Assembly: GCF_000429505.1 (NCBI RefSeq)
Contig: NZ_AUBZ01000030.1
Span: 1-60,703 of the forward strand
From: Aliagarivorans taiwanensis DSM 22990
Lineage (GTDB): Bacteria > Pseudomonadota > Gammaproteobacteria > Enterobacterales > Celerinatantimonadaceae
Direction of reading: 5' to 3'
DNA: 60,703 nucleotides
Shown here piece after piece: positions 29,863-39,377 of this stretch. Numbering within the stretch: position 1 is the first letter of the stretch; each line of letters opens with the position of its first letter. The notes beneath the pieces are model-generated. The model saw only the letters and a program-made list of their open reading frames with translations. It was not told where the DNA came from and did not search any database. Made by a program: the position numbers and the translations under genes.

Positions 29863-31866
29863 TTATTTGGCCAGCACAGTCAACGCAGTATCAACAACGT
29901 TTTCAACAGTGAAGCCAAACATCTTGAACAGCTCACCGGCGGGCGCAGATTCACCGAAGGTAGTCATACCTACAGTTGCACCGTCTAGGCCAACGTACTT
30001 GCCCCAGAAGTCTGCAGACAGTGCTTCGATGGCTACACGTGCGCGTACGCTGCTTGGCAGTACCGCTTCACGGTAAGCTGCATCTTGCTTGTCGAAACGC
30101 TCACTACAAGGCATAGACACAACGCGAACTTGTTTGCCTTGCTCAGTCAGCTTAGCGGCCGCGTCTACAGCCAGCTCAACTTCAGAACCGGTTGCAATCA
30201 GGATAAGCTCAGGCGCAGCTGCGCTGTCTTTCAGGATGTAGGCACCACGGCTGATTTGCTCTAGCTGCTCGGCACTACGTTTTTGCTGAGCCAGACCTTG
30301 GCGAGAGAAGATCAGTGCACTTGGGCCGTCAACACGCTCAACCGCATTGATCCAAGAAGCCGCTGACTCAACTTGGTCACAAGGACGCCAGGTTTCCATG
30401 TTCGGCGTCAGGCGTAGGCTAGCGACTTGCTCAACCGGCTGGTGAGTCGGGCCATCTTCACCCAGACCGATAGAGTCGTGCGTGTAAACGAAGATAGAAC
30501 GCTGCTTCATCAGCGCAGCCATACGTACTGCGTTACGCGCGTATTCCATGAACATCAGGAAGGTAGCGCTGTAAGGTACGAAACCACCGTGCAGAGCGAT
30601 ACCGTTCTGCATAGCGCTCATACCAAACTCACGTACACCGTAGTGGATGTAGTTACCAGACGCGTCATCAGCAGTCACAGACTTAGAGCTAGCGTGGAAG
30701 GTCAGGTTAGATGGCGCAAGGTCAGCAGAACCGCCCAGCAGTTCTGGCAGAATCTTACCGATTACGTCCAGAGTGTTCTTAGAGGCTTGACGGCTAGCAA
30801 TGTTCGCTGGCTCGTTTTGCAGGCGGCTTAGCAGCGCTGCAGTTTCTGCTTTCCAGTTCTCTGGTAGCTCGCCAGTTACGCGACGTGCGTATTCAGCAGC
30901 CAGCTCTGGGTGCGCTTTTTTGTAAGCGTCGAACTTAGCGTCCCAGGCTTGCTCCAGCTCACCGCCTTTGCCTTTACCATCCCATGCTTGGTAAACGTCA
31001 GCAGGGATTTCAAATGCAGGGTGCTCCCAGCCCAGGAATTCACGGGCTGCTTTGATTTCTTCGTCACCCAGAGGGGCGCCGTGACAGTCGTGAGAACCAG
31101 ACTTGTTAGGTGAACCGAAACCGATGATGGTTTTGGTACAAATCAGAGTCGGCTTAGCCGTTTCTGCTTTCGCCGCTTCGATAGCCGCGTTGATAGCTTC
31201 TGGATCGTGACCGTCTACACCGCGGATCACGTGCCAGCCGTAAGACTCGAAACGTGCAGGGGTGTCGTCAGTGAACCAGCCTTCAACGTGACCATCGATA
31301 GAGATGCCGTTGTCATCCCAGAAGGCAACCAGCTTGTTCAGGCCCAGCGTACCGGCCAGAGAACACACTTCGTGCGAGATGCCTTCCATCAAACAGCCGT
31401 CGCCCATGAAGGCGTAGGTGTAGTGATCAACGATATCATGGCCTTCACGGTTGAACTGAGCGCCCAGCATTTTCTCTGCCAGCGCCATACCTACCGCGTT
31501 GGCAATACCTTGGCCCAGAGGACCTGTGGTGGTCTCTACGCCCGGCGCGTAACCGTACTCTGGGTGACCCGGAGTCTTAGAGTGCAGTTGGCGGAAGTTT
31601 TTCAGCTCTTCGATGGGTAGCGCGTAGCCGCTCAGGTGCAGTAGCGAGTACAACAGCATAGAGCCGTGGCCGTTAGACAGTACGAAGCGGTCGCGGTTGC
31701 TCCACGCTGGGTTGGCTGGGTTGTGGTTCAGGTGGTCACGCCACAGAACTTCAGCGATGTCAGCCATGCCCATTGGGGCGCCAGGGTGACCTGATTTAGC
31801 TTGCTGTACGCCGTCCATGCTCAGAGCGCGGATAGCATTAGCGAAACGTTGACGAGGATGAGTCAT
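29863..31866 (-). CDS. tkt: Transketolase
   Basis: 667 aa, thiamine-diphosphate enzyme of the non-oxidative pentose phosphate pathway. N-terminal [16 protein letters not shown] near residue 26, the ThDP/Mg motif [16 protein letters not shown] near 148-163 ending in DDNGISIDG, and the Pyr-domain [18 protein letters not shown] near 455 are all present. Substrate phosphate-binding residues in SNGHG and FSRQ contexts are also seen. It follows tal after a 25-bp gap on the same strand and is followed by a terminator, so tal-tkt form one operon that connects xylulose-5-P to glycolysis. tktA and tktB type cannot be separated here. Confidence 0.97.
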   Translation of the reverse strand: MTHPRQRFANAIRALSMDGVQQAKSGHPGAPMGMADIAEVLWRDHLNHNPANPAWSNRDRFVLSNGHGSMLLYSLLHLSGYALPIEELKNFRQLHSKTPGHPEYGYAPGVETTTGPLGQGIANAVGMALAEKMLGAQFNREGHDIVDHYTYAFMGDGCLMEGISHEVCSLAGTLGLNKLVAFWDDNGISIDGHVEGWFTDDTPARFESYGWHVIRGVDGHDPEAINAAIEAAKAETAKPTLICTKTIIGFGSPNKSGSHDCHGAPLGDEEIKAAREFLGWEHPAFEIPADVYQAWDGKGKGGELEQAWDAKFDAYKKAHPELAAEYARRVTGELPENWKAETAALLSRLQNEPANIASRQASKNTLDVIGKILPELLGGSADLAPSNLTFHASSKSVTADDASGNYIHYGVREFGMSAMQNGIALHGGFVPYSATFLMFMEYARNAVRMAALMKQRSIFVYTHDSIGLGEDGPTHQPVEQVASLRLTPNMETWRPCDQVESAASWINAVERVDGPSALIFSRQGLAQQKRSAEQLEQISRGAYILKDSAAAPELILIATGSEVELAVDAAAKLTEQGKQVRVVSMPCSERFDKQDAAYREAVLPSSVRARVAIEALSADFWGKYVGLDGATVGMTTFGESAPAGELFKMFGFTVENVVDTALTVLAK

Positions 31867-31891
31867 CTTCTATGTTCCTGTATTCAAAAAA

Positions 31892-32851
31892 TTAAGCGTT
31901 AAGCGCTTCAATCAGCATCGCGTCCAGTTTTTCCTGGTCGACGGCGAACGCGCGGATACCTTCAGCCAGCTTCTCGGTAGCCATGGCATCTTCGTTGTGT
32001 GCCCAGTAGAAGGCAGCTTCAGTCATTGGCTCTGGGCGGTTGGTCGTTACGCCTTTGTCTTGTAGACGCACTTCCAGCTCAGCGTCGGTGTTGTCCAACT
32101 CTTCTAGCAGCGCAGGGCCAATGGTCAGACGGTCACAACCGGCCAGCTCAACGATCTCACCGATGTTACGGAAGCTTGCGCCCATCACTACGGTGTTGTA
32201 GCCGTGCTCTTTGTAGTAGTTGTAGATGTCGGTCACTGAGATAACGCCGGGATCTTTCGCGCCAGCAAAATCAGCGTTGGCGTCTTTGGCTTTGTACCAA
32301 TCCAAGATACGGCCAACGAACGGAGAAATCAGGAACACGCCTGCTTCAGCACAAGCACGCGCTTGAGCGAATGAGAACAGCAGGGTCAGGTTACAGTTGA
32401 TGCCTTCTTTTTCCAGCTGCTCAGCGGCGCGGATGCCTTGCCAGGTAGACGCCAGTTTGATCAGTACGCGATCTTTGCTTACGCCAGCGGCTTCATACAG
32501 CTCAATCAGGCGACGCGCTTTGGCAATACTCGCTTCGGTATCGAACGACAGACGCGCGTCAACTTCGGTAGAGATACGGCCAGGAACCAGCTCCAGAACT
32601 TTACAGCCAATGGTGACAACCAGCTTGTCGGCGGCCATTTCAATTTGCTCAGCTTGGTCATTGCTTTGGGTTTTGGCCCATGCAGCAACCTCGGCCAGCA
32701 GAGTTGAGTATTCAGGCAGACCCAAGGCTTTTACGATCAAAGATGGGTTAGTGGTAGCGTCTTCTGGAGAGAACTTGCGCATGGTATCCAGGTCGCCGGT
32801 ATCAGCTACAACCGTGGTGTATTGTTTCAGTTGAGCGAGTAGTGAACTCAT
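31892..32851 (-). CDS. tal: Transaldolase
   Basis: 319 aa, class I aldolase of the pentose phosphate pathway, E. coli TalB type (317 aa). It begins [18 protein letters not shown]. The Schiff-base lysine lies in [14 protein letters not shown] near residue 133, with [13 protein letters not shown] near 28 and the later [14 protein letters not shown] near 175 and [13 protein letters not shown] near 222. AAGGA lies 10 bases before the ATG. It is the first gene of tal-tkt. The 243-bp upstream region has a 9-bp inverted repeat in the leader. Confidence 0.97.
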   Translation of the reverse strand: MSSLLAQLKQYTTVVADTGDLDTMRKFSPEDATTNPSLIVKALGLPEYSTLLAEVAAWAKTQSNDQAEQIEMAADKLVVTIGCKVLELVPGRISTEVDARLSFDTEASIAKARRLIELYEAAGVSKDRVLIKLASTWQGIRAAEQLEKEGINCNLTLLFSFAQARACAEAGVFLISPFVGRILDWYKAKDANADFAGAKDPGVISVTDIYNYYKEHGYNTVVMGASFRNIGEIVELAGCDRLTIGPALLEELDNTDAELEVRLQDKGVTTNRPEPMTEAAFYWAHNEDAMATEKLAEGIRAFAVDQEKLDAMLIEALNA

Positions 32852-32888
32852 AAGATCGATGTCCTTCGTTCAGTTGAGGTAAGCGAAC

Positions 32889-32921
32889 AACCGATGCGAG
32901 GAACAGCCCATGGCATCGGTT
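32889..32921. repeat. Inverted repeat in the tal leader
   Basis: AACCGATGC and GCATCGGTT are separated by 15 bases, about 38 bp upstream of the tal ATG. It could be a leader hairpin or a spaced operator; nothing else identifies it. Confidence 0.4.
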
Positions 32922-33059
32922 TCAGGTGTTACTACAATGCCAGAGTGGGATTTGGTAGCTATTACGCTTTTTGAAGGGACAATAGTGAAAACTTGCAGGA
33001 GCGATCAGGATCACGAATCGTTGGTTTGTTCCGCCGGATCCCGCAATACTTTAACGAAA

Positions 33060-33075
33060 TAGCGTAAAGACGCTA
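33060..33075. terminator. Weak hairpin after the gdt1-like gene
   Basis: TAGCGT and ACGCTA form a 6-bp stem around a 4-base loop; on the minus strand TTTC follows. It lies 20 bp beyond the stop of the exporter gene. Termination is possible but not strong. Confidence 0.4.
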
Positions 33076-33094
33076 AAAGAAAGCTAGCTAGAAA

Positions 33095-33682
33095 TCACAA
33101 CAAGATTTCCAGCACGGTGAGCACGGCCATCAGCAAAAACAGCGCCCCACTCACTCGGTGTAACCACAGAGGGTTGACGCGAGCAATCAACTTGTTGCCT
33201 ACCACCACGCCAATGGCAGAGGTGGCGATTAAGGCCGAGGTCGCACCTAACCACACCGCCAATGGCGACTCGGTAGTACTCATGGTAGCAGTAGCTATCT
33301 GGGTTTTATCGCCCAGCTCCGCCACGAAGATCATGCTAAAGGTAGACAGGAAAACACTTCGTCCCGGCTTGGTTTGACTGCAATCGAGCTCTTCGTCATC
33401 CTCATCCGCATTGCGTAAACTCTGAACCCCAAAATAGCCAAACAATGCCGCTGCAAGCACGCTAATCAGGATCTCCGGCAACCAACTGGCCAGGCTGGAG
33501 CCTAAGGTGACCGCGAGTAAATTTAATAAAGCAAACGACGATGCAGCGCCTAGGAACACTCGCAGTGGACGATGCTGCGCAGCCAAAGTCATGCAAACGA
33601 TTTGGCTTTTATCGCCAAACTCCGCAGCAAAAATCACTACGAAACTTAGGGCCGCCACACTCAACAAAGGGAATTCAAACAT
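33095..33682 (-). CDS. TMEM165/GDT1-family (UPF0016) cation exporter
   Basis: 195 aa with six hydrophobic segments in two homologous halves, each with the family signature: AEFGDKSQ near residue 20 and AELGDKTQ near 120. The acidic residues of these motifs bind the transported cation. Bacterial members export manganese (Vibrio MneA) or calcium; Mn is the more likely substrate by analogy. An acidic loop (DEDDEELD) separates the halves. No yybP-ykoY-like riboswitch is recognisable upstream. It stands alone between tal-tkt and the sugar transporter operon. Confidence 0.9.
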   Translation of the reverse strand: MFEFPLLSVAALSFVVIFAAEFGDKSQIVCMTLAAQHRPLRVFLGAASSFALLNLLAVTLGSSLASWLPEILISVLAAALFGYFGVQSLRNADEDDEELDCSQTKPGRSVFLSTFSMIFVAELGDKTQIATATMSTTESPLAVWLGATSALIATSAIGVVVGNKLIARVNPLWLHRVSGALFLLMAVLTVLEILL

Positions 33683-33728
33683 CGACTACTTCCACACAAA
33701 ACCGCGGCGGATTGTCGAAGAATCACCC

Positions 33729-33764
33729 AAAAAAGTAAAGCCATCCCCAAAGGTATGGCTTTAT
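33729..33764 (-). terminator. Rho-independent terminator of the sugar ABC operon
   Basis: On the minus strand AAAGCCATACC pairs with GGATGGCTTT (one bulge) and a run of T follows. It lies about 28 bp beyond the stop of the last permease gene. Confidence 0.85.
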
Positions 33765-33791
33765 TCTTAGGCTTGCTTTGATACGAGAGAG

Positions 33792-34685
33792 CTAGCCTTT
33801 CACTGCCCCGCTAGTCAGGCCGGCGATCATCTGCCTTGAGGCAAACAGATAGAAGGTGACAATCGGCATAATCGAAATGGTCGTTCCGAGCATCACCGCC
33901 CCCCACGGCGTATTGGGCAGGCCCTGCACCGTGCGCAGCGCCAAGGTCACCACATACATATCTTGGCTGGAGGTAACGATCAGCGGTGCCAGGAAGTTAT
34001 TCCAGAAGAATACGAACTGAACGATAGCCACCGTACCCAGCACCGGCTTCATCAGCGGCAGCGCGATGCGGAAATAGATAGAGAACTCGCCCGCACCGTC
34101 GATGCGGGCTGACTCAATCAGCTCCCTTGGGATTGAGGCAATCACATACTGACGCACCAAGAAGATCGCAAACGGGGTTGCGGTAAACGGCAGCCATAGA
34201 GCCAAGCGCGTGTTCAACAAGCCCAGATACTGGATGATCATGTAGTAGGGAATCAGCCCCAAAATGGGCGGCACCATCATCGATGCCACCATGGTGCCAA
34301 AGATCGCCCCTTTACCGCGGAACTGATAGACCGCGAAGGCATAGCCCCCCATCGAGCAGAACAGTATCGATACCACGGTGCCAAGGCCTGACACATAGAT
34401 ACTGTTAAACATCGAGTTCCAGAACGGCAGGGTATCAATCAGCGACTCATAGTTCTCAAACAGCGCATTACCCAGTTGTAGACTCAGCTCAGATGAGAAG
34501 ATCTCAGAGCGGGTCCGGGTCGACAAAATAGCCGACCAGATAAATGGAAACACACTGAGAAAGGCACACAGCAGCAAGAACGCGTAGAAAAATAGGGTAC
34601 CAATGCCACCAAATACGCGCCGCGGCAGCGAGCGCTCATCATACTCATCACGGGTGAACATCTTAGATAAACTCATCGTTGTCAT
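33792..34685 (-). CDS. Carbohydrate ABC transporter permease, MalG type
   Basis: 297 aa, six predicted membrane helices. The cytoplasmic EAA loop reads ESARIDGAGEFSIYFRIALP near residue 190, which docks on the ATPase. Start overlaps the stop of the preceding permease gene (TAATG). With the MalF-type protein it forms the channel of a CUT1-family importer, the class for di- and oligosaccharides. No dedicated ATPase gene is in the operon, so a shared MsmK/MalK-type ATPase from elsewhere is probably used. The substrate is likely the product of the GH26-like enzyme in the same locus (inference). Confidence 0.9.
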   Translation of the reverse strand: MTTMSLSKMFTRDEYDERSLPRRVFGGIGTLFFYAFLLLCAFLSVFPFIWSAILSTRTRSEIFSSELSLQLGNALFENYESLIDTLPFWNSMFNSIYVSGLGTVVSILFCSMGGYAFAVYQFRGKGAIFGTMVASMMVPPILGLIPYYMIIQYLGLLNTRLALWLPFTATPFAIFLVRQYVIASIPRELIESARIDGAGEFSIYFRIALPLMKPVLGTVAIVQFVFFWNNFLAPLIVTSSQDMYVVTLALRTVQGLPNTPWGAVMLGTTISIMPIVTFYLFASRQMIAGLTSGAVKG

Positions 34686-35689
34686 TAGTGCTCTCCCAAA
34701 CCTTTCTTACCAAATACAAAGAACTGCACCGCGGTGACCGCTGCAATAATCAAGAACAGCAGCCACGACATCGCCGATGCCCAGCCCATATCCAGCCACT
34801 CCCACGCGACTTTGTAGAGGAACATCGAGATAGTCAGACCGGAGTTACCGATACCACCGGTACCGTTGGTGATGATGAAGGGTTCTTCAAACATCTGCAG
34901 ACTACCGATGATGGTCAGGGTGACACCGAAGAAGATAAACGGACGCAGGTGCGGCAATGCCACATGCCAAAAGCGCTGACGCCAGTTGGCCCCATCAAGG
35001 ATTGCTGCTTCCTCTACCTCTTTACTGAGAGTCAGGATGCCGGAGATGTAGATAACCAGGTGGAAACCGACAAACTTCCAGAACTGCAAGATGGCAATGG
35101 CGGGCTTGATCAGGGTGCGGTCCTCCAGCCAGCGTAGCGGCATAAAGGCATTCACCCAGTCCATAAACCAGTTAATCACCGGCAAGTTGACCAACGCAAC
35201 AATCGCCTTGTTGATGATGCCGACATTGGCGGAGTACATGTTTACAAAAATCAGGCTCACCGCCACGGTGGAGGTAATGAACGGCAGGAAAAATGCCGAG
35301 GTCATAAAATGACGGAATTTGGAGCCTAGGCTTACCAACAGATAAGCCATGGGGATCGCCACCAAATGCTGGCTAAGCCCTGAGGCGAGACCGAGCCAGA
35401 TGGTGTTGTATAGCGATTTGTAGAAATCGGGCTCTCCGAGCGAGAAGGTGTAATTCTCAAAACCCACAAACCTCATGGAAGCCATACCGGCTACCGGGTT
35501 CCATTGGTGGAATGAGAGATAAAGCGAGAAAACAAAGCCAAACACCGAAAATACGAAAAACAGCACGATAAACGGGGTAAGAAATCCATAAGGTGCCAGT
35601 TTGGCACTGATCTGATTGAAGGAGCGACGTTGCTTACGTTGCGGGTTCTTAACGTTAGCAATCGCACCCAAGCTTGGTGACCGAGACAT
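34685..35689 (-). CDS. Carbohydrate ABC transporter permease, MalF type
   Basis: 334 aa from the ATG at 35689, which has AGGAAGAG 4 bases upstream; the track frame runs 7 codons further. A basic N-terminal stretch (KNPQRKQRR) precedes six or more helices. The EAA loop is EAAILDGANWRQRFWHVALP near residue 230. It lies 61 bp after the binding-protein gene and overlaps the next permease by one base. CUT1-type partner of the MalG-like protein. Confidence 0.9.
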   Translation of the reverse strand: MSRSPSLGAIANVKNPQRKQRRSFNQISAKLAPYGFLTPFIVLFFVFSVFGFVFSLYLSFHQWNPVAGMASMRFVGFENYTFSLGEPDFYKSLYNTIWLGLASGLSQHLVAIPMAYLLVSLGSKFRHFMTSAFFLPFITSTVAVSLIFVNMYSANVGIINKAIVALVNLPVINWFMDWVNAFMPLRWLEDRTLIKPAIAILQFWKFVGFHLVIYISGILTLSKEVEEAAILDGANWRQRFWHVALPHLRPFIFFGVTLTIIGSLQMFEEPFIITNGTGGIGNSGLTISMFLYKVAWEWLDMGWASAMSWLLFLIIAAVTAVQFFVFGKKGLGEH

Positions 35690-35750
35690 AGTACTCTTCC
35701 TGAGAATCAAGCGGGGACTAGCGGCCCCCGCTTACAGACAACAACAGCGA

Positions 35751-36992
35751 TTACAGGTTGCGCATACGGCGTACAATCAGCTTTTCAGCTTCCGCCAGCG
35801 CAACTTTCACATCTTTACCTTCTTCAACCACTGAAGGCAGCGCCTGCTCGAGGATGATTGCACGAGCAATATTGTCCGCTTTCGAAGGTTTCACTGAAGG
35901 GATGTTCTCTGCGATATCCTTCCACAGCAGGCGTGCTTGCTGACCGCCTAAGAAAGCCATCTCTTCATCAAACATCGGCGCATCGAAGGTGGCGCGCAGC
36001 GCTGGGAAGGCAGCGTTGGTATCGAACTCATACAGTACTATGTCGCGGTCTTGGGTCAGCCATTGAGCCAGCTTGTAAGCCGCTTCTTTGTTTTCGCTTT
36101 GGGCAGGAATCGCCAGGAAGGTACCGCCCCAAGAGCCGTAGAAACCGGCAGGCAGGCCTTCTACACCCCATTTACCGGCGGTGTCTGGGGCAATCCATGA
36201 CTCAAGGAAGCCCGCCAGCCACGCACCAGAGAACTGGATAGCGAAGCTACCTTGCTTAAGACCTTCAAACCACTCTGAGCTCCAGTCGCCAAAACGGCCA
36301 TCAAGACCCAGCTCACGAGCTTTTTGTGCGTAGGTAAAGGCTTTAACAAAGCGCTCGCTGGTCACGATTGGCTTGTCATCGGCGTCGAAGTAGATGCTGT
36401 TACCTTCTTCAACTTCGGTGTTGATAATGGTTTGGGCAATCGAACCCGCGTGACCAACCAGAGGAACGCCTTTCTTCTTCAGCTCTACACCCCAGTCGAT
36501 CAGCGCATCCCAGTCTTTGGTCACTTCTTCTGGCTTGAAGCCAAGGTCCTGCATGTGCTCGCGGCGGTAGTACATCACACCCGGGCCGATGTTCAATGGC
36601 AGCGCGTACACGTTGCCGTCGGTCCCTTTACCTTGAGCGAAGGCAAAGTCTACGAACTTCTCGGCGTCTTTATCCGCGCCAAAGGCAGAGGTCAGGTCGG
36701 TAAAGCCACCTTGGTTTACGATCGCGCCGATCTTCTCAACGTCGATACATACCAAGTCACCGGCACCGTCGCCGGTTGCTAGAGCAGTGGTCAATTTGTT
36801 GTGGTGGTCAACCCAGTTGTTAGAGAGAACCTCTACCTTGATATCTGGGTTGGCAGCATAGAAGTCATCGATTTTGTCGACGGCGGTTTTGTCATGGTTT
36901 GGCCAGCAGTCATAACGAATCGTCGTGGCGGCTTGTGCTGCAGCGGTGGTACCAACAAGCAGTAGGGCTAGGCTAAGTTTTTTAAGTTCCAT
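35751..36992 (-). CDS. Periplasmic sugar-binding protein of the CUT1 importer
   Basis: 413 aa from the ATG at 36992, which has AGGAAC upstream and is followed directly by a signal peptide (ELKKLSLALLLVGTTAAAQA); the ATG 6 codons earlier is less likely. Family 1 extracellular solute-binding protein: TTIRYDCWPNHDKTAVDK at the mature start, GDGAGDLVCIDVEKIG near 75, LPLNIGPGVMYYRREHM near 130 and SGAWLAGFLESW near 255. Typical of oligosaccharide binders. It follows lacI after 54 bp. Confidence 0.9.
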   Translation of the reverse strand: MELKKLSLALLLVGTTAAAQAATTIRYDCWPNHDKTAVDKIDDFYAANPDIKVEVLSNNWVDHHNKLTTALATGDGAGDLVCIDVEKIGAIVNQGGFTDLTSAFGADKDAEKFVDFAFAQGKGTDGNVYALPLNIGPGVMYYRREHMQDLGFKPEEVTKDWDALIDWGVELKKKGVPLVGHAGSIAQTIINTEVEEGNSIYFDADDKPIVTSERFVKAFTYAQKARELGLDGRFGDWSSEWFEGLKQGSFAIQFSGAWLAGFLESWIAPDTAGKWGVEGLPAGFYGSWGGTFLAIPAQSENKEAAYKLAQWLTQDRDIVLYEFDTNAAFPALRATFDAPMFDEEMAFLGGQQARLLWKDIAENIPSVKPSKADNIARAIILEQALPSVVEEGKDVKVALAEAEKLIVRRMRNL

Positions 36993-37046
36993 CTGGTTAG
37001 TTCCTATCATTAGCAGCCCCGACTCTGTTGAGTAAAGACCGCTAGC

Positions 37047-38054
37047 TTACGTGGCTATCACAGATTCTCGCTCCATCAGTTCTACCTGTACTTCAAGCGC
37101 GGAATCCAAGGGTTCCTGGTCAACCAGGCTTAACGCCCGCATGGCCGCCAAATGGCCAATATCTGACACCGGAATTCGCATCGAGCTCATCTGTGGCTTA
37201 AGGAACTCATTCAGAGGGACATCCTCAAAGCCAATCACTGAGACATCGTCTGGAACCGACAGACCGGCTTGGTTCAGCGCCTGCACGCCACCGATCGCCA
37301 TCTCATCGCTTCCGTAAAACACCGCGCTGAACTTATGCCCAGCGGCCAATAACTTCTCGGTGGCTTGCTTGCCGCCCGGCACCTGAAAATTCGACTCCAA
37401 AACTAATTCGGGGCGATAGGGGATATCGTTATCCTCTAAGGCCTTGCGATAGCCCTGCAGGCGACTGCGTGCATCGCGATTGGTCATCGGCCCGGTGACG
37501 GTGGCAATGTCACGGTGGCCATTCTCAATCAGGTGTTGGGTGGCGTTATAGCCGCCGTTTGCATCATCGAAGCGGATACACTGGTCACGGATCTCCTCAA
37601 TATCGCGGGAGATCAACACCACTGGGGTACCGCTCTGGTTGATCTTGATGAGCTCCTCGTCCGACAAACAGTCGGTGCTCAAGATCATCGCATCCACCTG
37701 GCGAGACAGCATAAAGTCCACCGCTGCCCGCTCTGCTTCATACTTACCGCTGCCACTGCACACCATGCAGTGGAAACCTTTCTTGGTTAATACCTCTTCG
37801 ACTTCAACCATGATGCTGCCGAAGAAGTAGCCCCCCAAAGAGCGCACCATCAAACCGATACTGTTAGACCGGCCCTTGGCGAGCGCTTGAGAGAAGTAAT
37901 TCGGGGCAAAACCAAGCTCATCCATCGCCTGATTGACCCGCTCTCGGAGCGCGGGCTTCACACCGGGGAAATCATTCAACACCCGTGAAACCGTCGCACG
38001 AGACACGCCTGCCCTAGCGGCGACGTCTCTGATCGTGACTTTCTTATTGCTCAC
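37047..38054 (-). CDS. LacI-family transcriptional repressor
   Basis: 335 aa. N-terminal helix-turn-helix VTIRDVAARAGVSRATVSRVLN and the hinge helix region (ALAKGRSNSIGLMV) near residue 58, then a periplasmic-binding-protein-like effector domain with FVYGSDEMAIGG-like sequence FYGSDEMAIGGVQAL near 270. It is probably the first gene of lacI-SBP-permease-permease, since gaps are short. A candidate operator (TGAAACTGGTTACT) lies 16 bp before its ATG, which suggests autoregulation. Two more copies of the site precede phyH and the GH26-like gene, so all are probably its targets. Effector is unknown, likely an oligosaccharide. Confidence 0.92.
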   Translation of the reverse strand: MSNKKVTIRDVAARAGVSRATVSRVLNDFPGVKPALRERVNQAMDELGFAPNYFSQALAKGRSNSIGLMVRSLGGYFFGSIMVEVEEVLTKKGFHCMVCSGSGKYEAERAAVDFMLSRQVDAMILSTDCLSDEELIKINQSGTPVVLISRDIEEIRDQCIRFDDANGGYNATQHLIENGHRDIATVTGPMTNRDARSRLQGYRKALEDNDIPYRPELVLESNFQVPGGKQATEKLLAAGHKFSAVFYGSDEMAIGGVQALNQAGLSVPDDVSVIGFEDVPLNEFLKPQMSSMRIPVSDIGHLAAMRALSLVDQEPLDSALEVQVELMERESVIAT

Positions 38055-38069
38055 TTTTTGTCTACTCCA

Positions 38070-38083
38070 TGAAACTGGTTACT
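38070..38083. promoter_or_regulatory. LacI-type operator upstream of lacI
   Basis: TGAAACTGGTTACT is a 12/14 match to TGAAACCGGTTACA, the reverse complement of the sites at 38998 and 40868. It lies 16 bp before the lacI start. A further half site AGTTTCATGG at 38132-38141 is inverted relative to CCATGAAACT at 38068-38077. Confidence 0.7.
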
Positions 38084-38168
38084 GCTGCATGCATTAAATA
38101 GCGCGCCGTAGCTGCAAGCAACCTTGATATAAGTTTCATGGCTATTTCTCCAGAATGTGTGCTATTTA

Positions 38169-38876
38169 TCAGATTTTCCGCTCTTCAATGACTTGATTCA
38201 GTCCGAAGTGATAACGCATGTTCCGATACACACAAACGTCGGTAATGTCTTGTGGCGTCCCTTTCGGGATGGCCCGATAGTTGGTTGAGAAGCGATAGCC
38301 CTGATGGATGGGCAGTACCCGATGCCAAGTGTGACCATGCAGCAAAATCAAGCTGCCCTTACGAGGCCTAAGCACCAACTGTTGCTCCATCGCCGCTTCC
38401 GGGTCACCCGCGGGTAACAGTCCCAGGCGATGACTGCCGGGCACGATCACCACTTCACCACCCACCTCAGGCTTAATGTCCTCTGTGTAAATCAAACGGT
38501 TAAGATTGAACTGATGGACAATCTCTGGGGCACAGTCCTGGTGCCAGGCTTGTCCGCGCGTGCCCGCTTTGGAAAACATCACCATGCAATAGAGGTTTTC
38601 CCACTCGTCACCGAGGATCTGTTGGGTGATGTCTGAAAATGCCGGGAACTGCTCAATTTGATCAAACAATTGATGATTGTCGTTCTGAGGAAACCAAGGG
38701 ATCACCTCGGTTTTGGCTTTCTCCAAAAACTCATCGTTATGCCAAAACGCAGGGTCTACGTCGAAGTATTCGGTGATGGCCTGATTGGCTTGATCCATCA
38801 ACTGTTGAGGAAAAAAGTCCTCAATCAACAGATAGCCTTGTTGCCAAAACTGTTGGCTTAAACGTTCTAGATCCAT
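38169..38876 (-). CDS. Phytanoyl-CoA dioxygenase (PhyH) family protein
   Basis: 235 aa from the ATG at 38876; AAGGGA is 6 bases upstream, and the GTG one codon earlier is too close. Non-heme Fe(II)/2-oxoglutarate dioxygenase fold. The iron ligands are visible as H112-x-D114 in AWHQDCAPE and a distal histidine in HGHTWHRVLP (about 182-185); R195 in GYRFSTNYRA should bind 2-oxoglutarate. The active site looks complete. The substrate is unknown; the family hydroxylates many small molecules. It is upstream of lacI on the same strand with its own operator, so it belongs to the carbohydrate locus by regulation, an unusual partner there. Confidence 0.88.
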   Translation of the reverse strand: MDLERLSQQFWQQGYLLIEDFFPQQLMDQANQAITEYFDVDPAFWHNDEFLEKAKTEVIPWFPQNDNHQLFDQIEQFPAFSDITQQILGDEWENLYCMVMFSKAGTRGQAWHQDCAPEIVHQFNLNRLIYTEDIKPEVGGEVVIVPGSHRLGLLPAGDPEAAMEQQLVLRPRKGSLILLHGHTWHRVLPIHQGYRFSTNYRAIPKGTPQDITDVCVYRNMRYHFGLNQVIEERKI

Positions 38877-38997
38877 CACAAGTCCCTTTATTGCCTATTG
38901 CGCATTGCATATCGCAGTAATAACCCGGACGACTCCCTGTTGGCCTGTTGCGGCCCGTCCTCAAATAGCTGACACAGTCGCTAAACGCGATCAATTA

Positions 38998-39011
38998 TGT
39001 AACCGGTTTCA
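38998..39011. promoter_or_regulatory. LacI-type operator upstream of phyH
   Basis: TGTAACCGGTTTCA is identical to the site at 40868-40881. It lies 122 bp before the phyH ATG. The 325-bp stretch 38877-39201 contains this site and the terminator at 39131-39155; nothing else is seen. Confidence 0.75.
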
Positions 39012-39130
39012 GAATAGGCAGTGATGAACTTAGCGACAAGTTATCAACGTCGTATTTGCGATCTGGATCGGCTATTTTTTAAGGTATATAAATTATGAAT
39101 TTTCGTTACCAAAAAGTGGGTTTTAAAGGC

Positions 39131-39155
39131 AAAAAAAACCCGCGCTATGCGCGGG
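39131..39155 (-). terminator. Rho-independent terminator after the GH26-like gene and small ORF
   Basis: On the minus strand CCCGCGCATAGCGCGGG is followed by eight T. It lies about 47 bp beyond the stop of the 52-codon ORF, so GH26-like gene and small ORF end together here. Confidence 0.92.
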
Positions 39156-39201
39156 TAAACGGCTGTCAAGCCAAGGAAGGGTGAGAGGATTGCTCACCGT
39201 G

Positions 39202-39360
39202 CTACTTACTACGAAATGAACGCTTAATTGCAAAGACTGAAGCCTTTCCACGGTGGTAGACCGTCAGTTTGGCATGTTCAATCTCTGTCGTGTTACGGGC
39301 TGTCTCACGGCCCGTCACTCGACTCGGTTTTACCATCTCTTTGGTAGTATTTTTAGACAT
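39202..39360 (-). CDS. Small basic hypothetical protein, 52 aa
   Basis: An ATG 17 bp after the GH26-like stop opens a 52-codon frame ending in TAG, with a strong terminator after it. The product starts MSKNTTKEMVKPSRVTG, continues with RETARNTTEIEHAKLTVYHRG, and ends KRSFRSK: rich in Lys, Arg and Thr, no signal peptide or membrane helix. I do not recognise it. No good ribosome site is visible, so it could be translated by coupling to the upstream gene. Placement between a stop codon and a terminator in the same transcript supports it; the short length keeps confidence modest. Confidence 0.5.
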   Translation of the reverse strand: MSKNTTKEMVKPSRVTGRETARNTTEIEHAKLTVYHRGKASVFAIKRSFRSK

Positions 39361-39377
39361 GGCTTAATCTGTTCGAT

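Noticed and set aside
33683..33791. Possible yybP-ykoY manganese riboswitch upstream of the GDT1-type exporter
   Set aside because: The only strong hairpin is the terminator of the sugar operon; no conserved riboswitch core is seen.
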